From contig NZ_AP027741.1 of NCBI RefSeq assembly GCF_030296755.1, positions 868,001 to 932,000 on the forward strand: 64,000 nucleotides of DNA, in the 5' to 3' direction. Made by a program: the position numbers and the translations under genes. Shown here piece after piece: positions 9,421 through 18,121 of this stretch; positions within the stretch are counted from its first letter, which is position 1; every line of letters starts with the position of its first letter. The DNA is from Methylophaga marina. GTDB taxonomy: Bacteria > Pseudomonadota > Gammaproteobacteria > Nitrosococcales > Methylophagaceae. The notes under the pieces are model-generated. The model saw only the letters and a list, made by a program, of their open reading frames with translations, did no database searches and had not been told where the DNA came from.

Positions 9421-10460
9421 ATGACAAAACCTTTCCATTTCGCTGATGCATTACTCGACTGGTTCGATCACTACGGTCGTAAGAATCTGCCCTGGCAACA
9501 AAATCCAACGCCCTACCACGTCTGGTTGTCTGAAATCATGTTGCAGCAAACGCAAGTTTCCACTGTCATTGATTACTACACACGATTTATTCAGCGCTTT
9601 CCCAACGTCTACTCATTAGCCGAAGCAAAACAAGATGATGTTTTAGCGTATTGGTCAGGTTTAGGTTACTACGCCCGTGCTCGTAATTTGCACAAAACAG
9701 CTCAAATAGTCAGCGCAGACTACACCGGCGCTTTTCCAGAAACGTTAGAAGAACTGATCAATCTACCAGGTATTGGACGCTCTACCGCGGGTGCGATTCT
9801 GACACTCGCCTATCACCAGAAATATCCTATTCTAGATGGGAACGTGAAACGCGTCCTGACACGTTTTTTTGCGATAGATGGCTGGCCTGGCAATAAAAAA
9901 GTAGAAGATAGTTTATGGGAAAAAGCGGAATCACTACTGCCCGATAAACGTATTGCTAATTATATTCAGGCACAAATGGATTTAGGGGCAACACTTTGCA
10001 CACGAAGTAAACCGGACTGCCCACGTTGCCCATTACAATCCCACTGTTTAGCCTATAACAATGGTAACCCCACAGCTTATCCAGAAAAAAACCTAAAAAA
10101 GCCATCCCTACCAGAACATGTTACTGGCTTGTCTGTCAGAATAACGATGAGTTATTTATGGAGCAAAGACCTTCAACGGGTATCTGGGGCGGTTTATGGA
10201 GTTTTCCAGAACGTCCGGATAAGCAGGATCTGATGGCTTATTGTGAGCAGACTTTGCATTTTTCTATCGATAGCATTGAAGAGTTACCTGAAATGACGCA
10301 TGTGTTTAGCCATTTCAGATTAATGATTCGACCACTCTTAATAAAATCACGTATTAATGCTGTGACCGACAACAGCATCGGCAACTGGTATAAAATAAAC
10401 GACATTATGCAACTGGGTCTTCCGGCACCAGTGCGTTCTTTTTTACACACTTTACAATAG
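9421..10460 (+). CDS. mutY: Adenine DNA glycosylase MutY (reading frame interrupted by a 1-base loss)
   Basis: MutY removes adenine mispaired with 8-oxoguanine. Visible are the catalytic-helix EIMLQQTQV, the helix-hairpin-helix LPGIGRSTAGAIL, the catalytic Asp in PILDGNVKRV, and the iron-sulfur ligands spaced C-x6-C-x2-C-x5-C (LCTRSKPDCPRCPLQSHC). After residue about 225 the frame is lost. Continuing one frame back gives KKAIPTRTCYWLVCQ and the MutY C-terminal FMEQRPSTGIWGGLWSFPE. The break lies in A-rich runs (A7 at 10085-10091, A6 at 10095-10100); one extra A restores 346 codons. The A6-G is in phase as A-AAA-AAG, the dnaX-type slippery heptamer, but I see no strong downstream stem. The ATG at 9421 is chosen over the TTG at 9412. 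Confidence 0.92.
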
Positions 10461-10468
10461 AGGCAAAT

Positions 10469-10737
10469 ATGGCACGCACAATACACTGTGTAAAACTTAA
10501 CAAAGAAGCCGAAGGTTTAGACTTCCCCCTTACCCTGGTGAAATGGGAAAAACGCTTTATGAATCTGTTTCAAAAGAAGCATGGCAAATGTGGTTAAGCC
10601 AACAAACCATGCTGATTAACGAATATAGGCTGTCACTTGCCGATCCCAAGTCGCAAGCATTTCTGAAAACTGAAATGGAAAAATTCTTTTTTGGTGAGGG
10701 TTCGGCACCTCCAGCAGACTTTGTTCCAAAAGGATAA
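10469..10737 (+). CDS. yggX: Fe(2+)-trafficking protein YggX (frame interrupted by a 1-base loss)
   Basis: YggX helps protect and repair iron-sulfur proteins from oxidation and is commonly next to mutY. The ATG at 10469 opens [20 protein letters not shown], with the conserved Cys7. The downstream frame gives [16 protein letters not shown] and ends [17 protein letters not shown]. The two are joined if one C is added to the C5 run at 10525-10529, restoring PPYPGEMG and an 89-codon protein of the usual size. A GAGG ribosome site precedes the ATG, 8 bases after mutY. It is followed by a terminator. An error in the sequence is likelier than inactivation. Confidence 0.92.
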
Positions 10738-10763
10738 AATCCGCAAACCAATCAAAAAAATGA

Positions 10764-10792
10764 GGGCTGTTAGATTTAACGGCCCTTTTTTT
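10764..10792 (+). terminator. Rho-independent terminator after yggX
   Basis: GGGCTGTTA (10764-10772) pairs with TAACGGCCC (10777-10785) with one G-U pair, and is followed by seven T. It ends the mutY-yggX transcript. Confidence 0.88.
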
Positions 10793-11029
10793 ATTTATCA
10801 CCAAAATCTATTACATTACCAATAAATATATATAAAACAATTTAATAAAACATAAATCATCTTTACATTCAGACTTAACCCAGGATATGTAACAAAAAAA
10901 ATATTGCTTTTTATCATAAATAAAGTGTCTTTTTTTTATTTTATATGGTTACAATGCCATTAAGCTTCTTAGAAGTGTCAATCGGTCAACAAGGAGTTGT
11001 GCCGATAGTGTTATTAAATTGAGGTTGAT
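10793..11029 (+). promoter_or_regulatory. AT-rich promoter and leader region of the cold-shock gene
   Basis: No gene is visible here. The region is very AT-rich. A -10-like TACAAT lies at 10950-10955 with no convincing -35. A start near 10962 would leave an untranslated leader of about 68 bases before the cold-shock ATG, consistent with the leaders known for cspA-type genes. The Shine-Dalgarno region contains a GAGGT just upstream of the ATG. Confidence 0.4.
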
Positions 11030-11239
11030 ATGGCAGAGCAAGTTACAGGTAAAGTTAAGTGGTTCAATGATGCAAAAGGATTCGGTTTTATAGAGCAAGT
11101 TGATGGTCCAGACGTATTTGTCCATCACTCAGCGATTAAGTCAGAAGGCTTTAGAACATTGAAAGAAGGTCAAACAGTTACCATGGAGGTAACTCAGGGG
11201 CAAAAAGGTCCGCAAGCAGAAAACGTCATCCCCGGTTGA
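11030..11239 (+). CDS. Cold-shock protein, CspA family
   Basis: A 69-residue OB-fold nucleic-acid chaperone that melts RNA structure. RNP1 (KGFGFIE) and RNP2 (VFVHHSAI) are intact, and the start is the usual [14 protein letters not shown]. Length and composition are typical. It stands alone between two terminators, so it is monocistronic with its own AT-rich leader. Which Csp paralogue it is, and whether it is truly cold-induced, cannot be told from sequence. Confidence 0.95.
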   Translation: MAEQVTGKVKWFNDAKGFGFIEQVDGPDVFVHHSAIKSEGFRTLKEGQTVTMEVTQGQKGPQAENVIPG

Positions 11240-11263
11240 GTAAGAAGTAAACCAAAAATAGAA

Positions 11264-11295
11264 AGGCCGTTCAGCCATCACTGCACGGCCTTTTT
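11264..11295 (+). terminator. Rho-independent terminator after the cold-shock gene
   Basis: AGGCCGT (11264-11270) pairs with ACGGCCT (11285-11291), followed by a run of T to 11295. It lies 25 bases after the csp stop. Confidence 0.88.
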
Positions 11296-11364
11296 CATTT
11301 CAAAATGCTTTAAATAAAGCCATAGAAATAATTGATAGAACGACTATTGCAGCAAAGGACTCAC

Positions 11365-12132
11365 ATGAAATTAACACCAACCAGCATCATTTTAGGCATT
11401 GCTTTCAGCTTCACTACTTCTCATGCCATGGCAGACTGGGGCGGTTTAGTTAAAGATATTCAAGAAAATAGTAAAACATTACTCAATTCCTCTATCTCAG
11501 ACGCTACATCATCCAAACAGTCTAACAATCTGGATATATCTACTATTATTTCTGGTCTTAAAGAAGCATTGAAGGTAGGCAGTGAGCGTGCCGTTGCGAG
11601 TGTCAGCCAACCGAACGGTTATCTAAAAAATGCCGATATCCGTATCCCACTCCCTCCTCAAATTGAAAAAGTGGGTATGGTAATGCGCCAGTTTGGAATG
11701 GAAGGTCTGGCAAATGAATTTGAGACCAGTATGAATAGAGCGGCTGAAAAAGCGGCACCACAAGCAACGACTATTCTAGTCAATGCTATAAAAGCCATGA
11801 GCATTGATGACGCGAAAAAAATATTGAATGGTGGTGACAACGCTGCAACACAATATTTCAAACAGCACACAGGGGAAGAACTACGAACATTATTCAAACC
11901 AACCATAGAGGAAAGTCTGGACCAAGTGGGCTCGACTAAGTACTACAATCAGCTCACCGATAAAGTTGCAGACGTACCTGTGGTAGGAAAAGAGATTAAT
12001 ATGGATTTACCTGATTATGTGACTGAACAGGCTCTTGATGGCTTGTTTACCATGTTGGCAGCTGAAGAGAAAAAGATCCGGGAAAACCCAACGGCTCGCA
12101 CAACAGAATTGCTTAAAACTGTATTTCAATAA
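11365..12132 (+). CDS. DUF4197 family periplasmic protein
   Basis: A 255-residue protein with a cleavable-looking signal peptide (MKLTPTSIILGIAFSFTTSHAMA, cut likely after AMA). The mature part matches the DUF4197 pattern: ISGLKEALKVGSERAVASVS, a NADIRIPLPPQIEKV motif, repeated helices, and DLPDYVTEQALDGLFTMLAAEEKKIRENP near the end. The function of this family is unknown. The ATG at 11365 has an AAAGGA site upstream; an in-frame ATG 33 bases earlier would put charged residues ahead of the signal and is less likely. Next downstream is the cytochrome gene, 78 bases away on the same strand. Confidence 0.85.
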   Translation: MKLTPTSIILGIAFSFTTSHAMADWGGLVKDIQENSKTLLNSSISDATSSKQSNNLDISTIISGLKEALKVGSERAVASVSQPNGYLKNADIRIPLPPQIEKVGMVMRQFGMEGLANEFETSMNRAAEKAAPQATTILVNAIKAMSIDDAKKILNGGDNAATQYFKQHTGEELRTLFKPTIEESLDQVGSTKYYNQLTDKVADVPVVGKEINMDLPDYVTEQALDGLFTMLAAEEKKIRENPTARTTELLKTVFQ

Positions 12133-12210
12133 TGAATCTTTCTCAATAGCTACTATTGAACGATTGAATGTAATAACATAGCGCTTACATAGAAAATAAA
12201 GGAAAAATTC

Positions 12211-12975
12211 ATGGCTCAATCGCACAAGCTGAACCTCGCCAGTCAAGGCACTTCATTAAAAGCTTTGTTTAGTGGATACCTGATGGTGGTCGCTGTTGGC
12301 TATCTGATGGCTATCGTTCAGATTCAACTCACGCATGGCTTGGCGGATGGTAAATACGGTCTATCTGTTGATGATATTGTTATCAGCTATTATGGCAACC
12401 GAAATAACTCTTTATTGGAAAACAAACTAAGTGGCTCAATGAAGCCGATGGCGAGTGATGAAGATCGTGCTGCCATAGTTACATGGGTGCATCAGGGCGC
12501 CACGGAAGCCGCTTATGAAGGCACTGGTATTAAACAAATCTTTGAAGCCAATTGTATCCCATGTCACAACGCTGACTCAGGTATGCCTATCCCTGACTAC
12601 ACTGATTTTAAAAATATCAAAGAACGTGCGGTTGTAGACACCGGCGCCTCATTCCAGTCACTCGCTCGTGTCTCACATATTCACTTATTTGGTATTGCCT
12701 TTATCTTTATGTTTGTAGGTTTAATCTTCAGCTTGGCTTCAGGCGTACCTAAAGCACTGAAAGTTACCGCAATAGTGACACCTTATGTCTTCCTAATTGT
12801 TGACATTAGCTCATGGTGGCTGACAAAACTTAATCCAAACTTTGCATGGATGGTCATCATAGCCGGTGGCGCCATGGCGATGTCATTTGCCTTTATGTGG
12901 TGTGTATCGATGTATGAAATGTGGATTATGCCAAAACGCCACAGTGACGACCGTGATGCATTATTAGACGAATAA
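12211..12975 (+). CDS. Membrane-anchored c-type cytochrome (four TM segments, one CxxCH)
   Basis: A 254-residue membrane protein. One transmembrane segment lies near the N-terminus (FSGYLMVVAVGYLMAIVQIQL). A periplasmic loop carries a single haem-binding motif (ANCIPCHNADSGMPIPDY). About four further hydrophobic segments follow, and the end is charged. Histidines before the second segment (LARVSHIHLFGIAFIFM) could be haem ligands. Homologues are often wrongly named elongation factor 1-alpha. The redox partner is unknown. A good AAGGAAAAA ribosome site precedes the ATG. It is closed by a terminator. Confidence 0.8.
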   Translation: MAQSHKLNLASQGTSLKALFSGYLMVVAVGYLMAIVQIQLTHGLADGKYGLSVDDIVISYYGNRNNSLLENKLSGSMKPMASDEDRAAIVTWVHQGATEAAYEGTGIKQIFEANCIPCHNADSGMPIPDYTDFKNIKERAVVDTGASFQSLARVSHIHLFGIAFIFMFVGLIFSLASGVPKALKVTAIVTPYVFLIVDISSWWLTKLNPNFAWMVIIAGGAMAMSFAFMWCVSMYEMWIMPKRHSDDRDALLDE

Positions 12976-13002
12976 GTCATCACAAAACACTACTTAAAAC
13001 TC

Positions 13003-13037
13003 AAGCCATTTACCCCTTTCGGGTAAATGGCTTTTTT
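13003..13037 (+). terminator. Rho-independent terminator after the cytochrome gene
   Basis: AAGCCATTTACCC (from 13003) pairs with GGGTAAATGGCTT (from 13021), a 13-bp perfect stem with a 5-base loop and a run of T. One of the strongest terminators in the window. Confidence 0.93.
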
Positions 13038-13167
13038 ATTTGTTTCTCTTCAGAATAATGGTCGGTCTATCGGGAAAGTCTTCCATTTCGTTATATAACG
13101 TATAGATTTATTTTCTGAAATATCGTAAAAACAGAATAAATCAGATCTAGAAAGGGTACCCCCAGTC

Positions 13168-16100
13168 GTGGATACATTATGGTTACTTTGCTCAGCTTGC
13201 CTTGTGTTTACTATGCAGGCCGGATTTCTCTGTTTGGAAAGTGGCTTGGTCCGCAGTAAAAACAGCATTAACGTCGCCGCAAAAAATATTACTGACTTTA
13301 CTATATCCAGCGCCATCTTTTGGTTAATTGGCTTTGGCATTATGTTTGGGGATAGTGTTTCTGGCTTTTTTGGTTTAAGCCATTTTATGTTTGGGGATAC
13401 CCCCACAGCTAATGCCACCACTTTCTTTATTTTTCAGATGATGTTCTGCGGCACGGCCGCCACCCTGGTTTCTGGTGCCGTAGCCGAACGTACCAGTTAT
13501 ATTGGTTATGTGATTATTACAGTGACTATCACCTTATGTATCTACCCTATTATCGGTCATTGGGCCTGGGCAGGTATTTTCACAGGCACTCCCACAGGCT
13601 GGCTTGAAATGCTGGGGTTTGTTGATTTTGCCGGCTCGACAGTTGTGCACTCTGTCGGTGGCTGGGTAGCCTTAGCGGCTATTTTGATCATTGGGCCGCG
13701 TATTGGACGCTACGATGTCGATAACCGACGTATCCCTGGCAGCAATCTGCCCATGGCCGTGTTAGGTGCGATGCTTATCTGGTTTGGCTGGTTTGGCTTT
13801 AATGGTGGCAGCACACTGGCCTGGTCAGATAATGTGCCCAGCATATTACTCAATACCTTAGTTGCCGCACTTTGGGGTGGTATCTCAACCACCCTTCTGA
13901 AATACATCTCCGACGGCTATGTTGATGTATTAATGATTATTAACGGTGTATTAGGCGGTTTAGTCTCAATCACGGCAAACTGTCATGCAGTGAGCAGTGA
14001 CCAGGCGTTTTTAATTGGCATCATTGGTGGGATTATCGTCTTTTATGGTGACAAGCTGCTCGAGTGGAAAAAGATCGATGATGCTATCAGTGTTATTCCT
14101 GTGCATTTATTTGCAGGTATCTGGGGTACGGTTGCACTCGCATTACTTGGCGATCCTGCCAAAATTGGCACAGGGCTGAGTCGATTAGATCAGTTAGAAG
14201 TGCAACTTTTAGGGATTGCCAGCATCGGTCTTTACAGTTTTGTCATTGCCTATGTAGTGTTCAAAATAATCAATCACTTTTATCCACTGCGTGTTGATGC
14301 GAATGCAGAATTAATCGGGCTCAATGTGGCGGAGCACCGTGTCAGTACCGAAGTTTTTGACCTTCTTGCTGCCATGCATCACCAGCAACAAAAGTCTGAT
14401 TTTTCATCTACTGTCCCTGTTGAGCCTTTCACTGAAGTGGGTCAAATTGCTCAACAATACAATCGCGTTATAGATAAGGTTAATCAAGAGATAAAACAAC
14501 GCGATCAAGCATTCTCTGCTTATAAAGAGAGTGAGTTTCGAAAAGGTGCCATTTTGCAGGCAGCCATGGATTGTATTGTGACTGTCAACGAACGCGGAGA
14601 AATTATTGAGTTTAATCCAGCTGCTGAGCAGTGTTTTGGTATGTCGAAGCGCTCAGTGATGGGACAAAACTTTTTTGCTTTATTTATTACTGAACAGTCT
14701 CGTACTGCAGCGATGAATAATTTATCACAAGGCTTTGTCAGTGGTGATGGATTGGTGCTGAAACGACACAATATTGCTGAGTTAACACGAAGTGATGGCG
14801 AAGAGTTTCCTGCTGAAGTAGTCATCACACAAACTACAGACACAACACAGCCGCGTGTCGAATATACCTTGCATATCCGTGATATTACCCAGCAAATAAA
14901 GCTACAGAATCGCCTTAAACAACTGGCTTATAACGATCCGCTCACCGGGCTCTATAACCGTACTTATTTTATGAGCCATTTAAAGCAGCTACTGCAATAT
15001 CATCAACAAACGCCCGGTTCGGTCGTGTTGATGTTTCTGGATTTAGATCAGTTCAAAAAAATTAATGACAATCTGGGTCATAAAGCCGGTGATGAACTGT
15101 TATGCGAAGTCGCTCATCGTCTCGGTAAAGTGACACGAGAACTTGATCTGGTTGGACGTTGGGGTGGTGATGAGTTTGTCATTGTCCTGTCTGGTGATAT
15201 CACGCTCGAGAATGCCGAAAGCAAAGCCATGGATATTTTGAGTGTGATGCGGGCTCCAGTGACCTTGGCTCAACAAAATCTGGTCGTGCCTACCAGCATT
15301 GGTATTGCTATATCCGTAAACGGTCAGGTTCAAGCTGAACAGCTGTTACAGCACGCTGACATTGCTATGTACAAAGCCAAGCAGGCAGGACGCAACACCT
15401 ATCGCGTTTTCCTTGAAGAAATGAGCGAAAAATCCCTGCAACATTTTCAACTTGAACATGCATTACCTGATGCTATCAAGAAAAATCAGTTATTTTTGGA
15501 ATATCAACCAAAAGTGTCTTGTGAAACCAGTGAAGTAGTCGGTTTTGAAGCCTTATTACGCTGGAAACACCCGGATCATGGCTTAATCATGCCTGGTGAC
15601 TTTATTCCGGTTATTGATGAATCCAATATGATCATAGATGTGGGGGAATGGGTCATTGAAAATGTCATCAAGCAGTTGTCAGCATGGCGTGATGCCGGTG
15701 CGACCCTATTACCCATCGCCATCAATATCTCAGGTCATCACCTGCACTCCAATACATTAAGCGCTTATGTTGAAAAACTGATGACGCAGTATGGCATCCG
15801 CGGCGACATGCTGGAATTTGAGATTACGGAAGGCGTTTTAACCGGCAACACAGAAGAAAGTATTGCGGCTTTGTCAGCGTTGAAAAAAACGCATATCCGC
15901 TTATCAATCGACGATTTTGGCACCGGCTATTCCTCTCTCAGTTACCTGAAAAAATTTCCTGTGGATGTGCTGAAAATTGATCAGGCCTTCATTAGAGAGT
16001 GCAGTATCAATATTGAAGATGCCGCGATTTGCAAAGCGATTATTACATTAGCCAAAAGTCTTGGCCTGGAAGTCATCGCAGAAGGCGTTGAAAATCAGGA

Positions 16101-16218
16101 ACAATTACAGTTCCTGAAACAACACCACTGCGATGTTTATCAGGGATATTATTTCAGCCGGCCTATAGCAGCAAAACACGTCATGACGTTATTAGAGCAA
16201 AACCTTTCTGTGACTTAA
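13168..16218 (+). CDS. Ammonium transporter fused to PAS-GGDEF-EAL (Amt-type c-di-GMP sensor)
   Basis: A 1016-residue fusion starting at GTG. Residues 1 to about 385 are an Amt channel with around eleven membrane spans. The twin-histidine pore residues are present (GSTVVHSVGGW and IPVHLFAGIWGT). A linker follows, then a PAS domain (about 450-570; QAAMDCIVTVNERGEIIEFN), a GGDEF domain (DPLTGLYNRTYF, GRWGGDEFVIVLS), and an EAL domain (GFEALLRWKHPDHG, EITEGVLTG, DDFGTGYSSLSYL, EGVENQEQ). Both catalytic motifs are intact, so it could make or degrade c-di-GMP according to ammonium. Amt-diguanylate cyclase fusions are known in a few bacteria. No glnK is adjacent. It stands alone, convergent with uup 6 bases away. 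Confidence 0.95.
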   Translation: MDTLWLLCSACLVFTMQAGFLCLESGLVRSKNSINVAAKNITDFTISSAIFWLIGFGIMFGDSVSGFFGLSHFMFGDTPTANATTFFIFQMMFCGTAATLVSGAVAERTSYIGYVIITVTITLCIYPIIGHWAWAGIFTGTPTGWLEMLGFVDFAGSTVVHSVGGWVALAAILIIGPRIGRYDVDNRRIPGSNLPMAVLGAMLIWFGWFGFNGGSTLAWSDNVPSILLNTLVAALWGGISTTLLKYISDGYVDVLMIINGVLGGLVSITANCHAVSSDQAFLIGIIGGIIVFYGDKLLEWKKIDDAISVIPVHLFAGIWGTVALALLGDPAKIGTGLSRLDQLEVQLLGIASIGLYSFVIAYVVFKIINHFYPLRVDANAELIGLNVAEHRVSTEVFDLLAAMHHQQQKSDFSSTVPVEPFTEVGQIAQQYNRVIDKVNQEIKQRDQAFSAYKESEFRKGAILQAAMDCIVTVNERGEIIEFNPAAEQCFGMSKRSVMGQNFFALFITEQSRTAAMNNLSQGFVSGDGLVLKRHNIAELTRSDGEEFPAEVVITQTTDTTQPRVEYTLHIRDITQQIKLQNRLKQLAYNDPLTGLYNRTYFMSHLKQLLQYHQQTPGSVVLMFLDLDQFKKINDNLGHKAGDELLCEVAHRLGKVTRELDLVGRWGGDEFVIVLSGDITLENAESKAMDILSVMRAPVTLAQQNLVVPTSIGIAISVNGQVQAEQLLQHADIAMYKAKQAGRNTYRVFLEEMSEKSLQHFQLEHALPDAIKKNQLFLEYQPKVSCETSEVVGFEALLRWKHPDHGLIMPGDFIPVIDESNMIIDVGEWVIENVIKQLSAWRDAGATLLPIAINISGHHLHSNTLSAYVEKLMTQYGIRGDMLEFEITEGVLTGNTEESIAALSALKKTHIRLSIDDFGTGYSSLSYLKKFPVDVLKIDQAFIRECSINIEDAAICKAIITLAKSLGLEVIAEGVENQEQLQFLKQHHCDVYQGYYFSRPIAAKHVMTLLEQNLSVT

Positions 16219-16224
16219 ACCTGC

Positions 16225-18119
16225 TTAGCTGTTGGCCTTTTCCTCCAACAGCTCCCAGCGCTCGAAAGCTTCTGACATTTTTGCTTCTAATTCAGACAGT
16301 GCTTGTTGAACCTGGCTGACTTTGTCTGCCTCTTGCTGATAGAAATCTGGCTCCGACATCTTTGCTGTTAGAGTTTCTTGCTCCATTTCCAGCTTTTCAA
16401 TAATGGCTGGCAACGCTTCAAGATCCAGTTTTTCTTGGTAAGTCAGTGTGGATTTCTTTGCGGGTTTACTCGCTGGCTTTTCAACTGCAGGTTTAGTTTC
16501 AACTTTTGGTTTGTTGTTTTGTGTTTCCGTGCGTTGTCTTAACCAGTCATCATAACCACCGACATATTCACGTAGTTCGCCGTCGGTATCAAACACAATA
16601 CTGCTGGTGACCACATTATTAATAAAAGAACGATCATGGCTGACCAACAGTAAGGTACCAGAGTAGTTCAGCAACAAATCTTCCAGCAATTCCAATGTCT
16701 CAGCATCGAGATCATTAGTCGGTTCGTCCATCACCAGTAAGTTAGCAGGTTGGGTAAACAGTTTCGCTAGTAACAGCCGATTTCGTTCGCCGCCAGATAA
16801 GGCTTTGACCGGTGTTCTCGCTCGGTCAGGCGTAAACAGAAAGTCCTGCAGATAACCAATAATATGTTTACGGCTACCGTTAATTTCTACGTGATCACTA
16901 CCCTGTCCCACGTTTTCAACCACCGATTCTTCTTCATCGAGTTGGCTGCGTAATTGATCAAAAAAGCAATTTCCAGGTTGGTACCGAGTTTCACTGAACC
17001 GTGTTCAGGTTCGATTCGTTTCAACAAGATGGATAACAGTGTACTTTTACCGCAGCCATTCGGACCGATGATACCGATACGATCACCACGCTGAATGACA
17101 ATAGAAAAATCGTCAAACAACATTTTGCCATCATAACTTTGGCCAATATGTTCAGCCTCTAATACCAGCTTGCCGCTTCTGTCAGCTTCCTGCAGTTGAA
17201 TATTTGCTGTTCCCTGACGCTCACGTCGTTGACTACGCTCTTTACGCAAAGCTTCCAAAGCTCTGACGCGGCCTTCATTACGCGTGCGACGAGCCTTGAT
17301 GCCCTGGCGAATCCAGACTTCTTCCTGAGCCAGTTTTTTATCAAACTGCGCATTTTGTTCAACCTCTGCCGCCAGCAACTCTTCACGCTTTTTCAGGTAG
17401 TTTTCATAGTCACCAGGGAAGCTGACCAGATTGCCACGATCCAGTTGAACAATACGTGTGGCTAATGCCTGCAGGAATGTCCGATCATGGGTGATAAACA
17501 AGACTGTGCCACCATAACTTTTCAAAAAGCCCTCAAGCCAGGTGATCGATTCGATATCCAAATGGTTAGTCGGCTCATCGAGCAAAAGAATATCTGGCTG
17601 TTTGACCAATGCCTGTGCCAGTAACACCCGACGTTTTTTACCACCAGATAAACTATCAAATTCTGCATCAGGGTCTAAAGATAATTTTGAGATAACTGTT
17701 TCGACGCGTTGCTCTAATGACCAGCCATCAGCCGCTTCAATTTTATGCTGTGCTTTTTCGAGTTTATCCAACAGAGCTTGTGAGCTATCTGTTTGTAATT
17801 GATGAATAATATCGTGATATTCCACCAGCAGCGGCGCCACTTGACCCAAGCCAGCCGCCACCACATCAAATACTTTGCCGTGTGTACCACTGGGGACTTC
17901 TTGTTCCAGACGCGAAATGACGAGGTCTTGAATACCGATCATTTCACCTGAATCAGCCGTGACTTCACCGGCAATCAATTTCATCAGTGTCGATTTGCCG
18001 GCACCGTTGCGACCAACTAAACACACTCGCTCACCACGATCGAGTTGAAAATCGACATTATTTAATAAATTTGGACCGCCAAAACTGACGGTGATTTGTT
18101 TTAATGACAGTAATGCCAC
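16225..18119 (-). CDS. uup: ABC-F ATPase Uup (frame interrupted by a 1-base loss)
   Basis: Uup is a soluble ABC-F protein with two ATPase domains and a C-terminal coiled coil that acts on ribosomes or branched DNA. The N-terminal piece (GTG start, 18119) has GRNGAGKSTLM, LSGGKKRRVLLAQ and [11 protein letters not shown], then IIGPNGCGKSTLL. The frame breaks after GTNLEIAF. The following frame resumes with SVVENVGQGSDHVEINGSRK, LSGGERNRLLLAK, VMDEPTNDLD and a coiled-coil tail. One more A on the plus strand in the A6 run at 16960-16965 (T on the coding strand) restores FFDQLRSQLDEEE and a 631-residue protein of the expected size. It follows yheS by 2 bases. Confidence 0.93.
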
Positions 18120-18121
18120 AG

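Noticed and set aside
9421-10460. mutY as a decayed pseudogene
   Set aside because: Only one base is missing, all catalytic and iron-sulfur residues are intact, and essential genes in the same window have the same kind of break.
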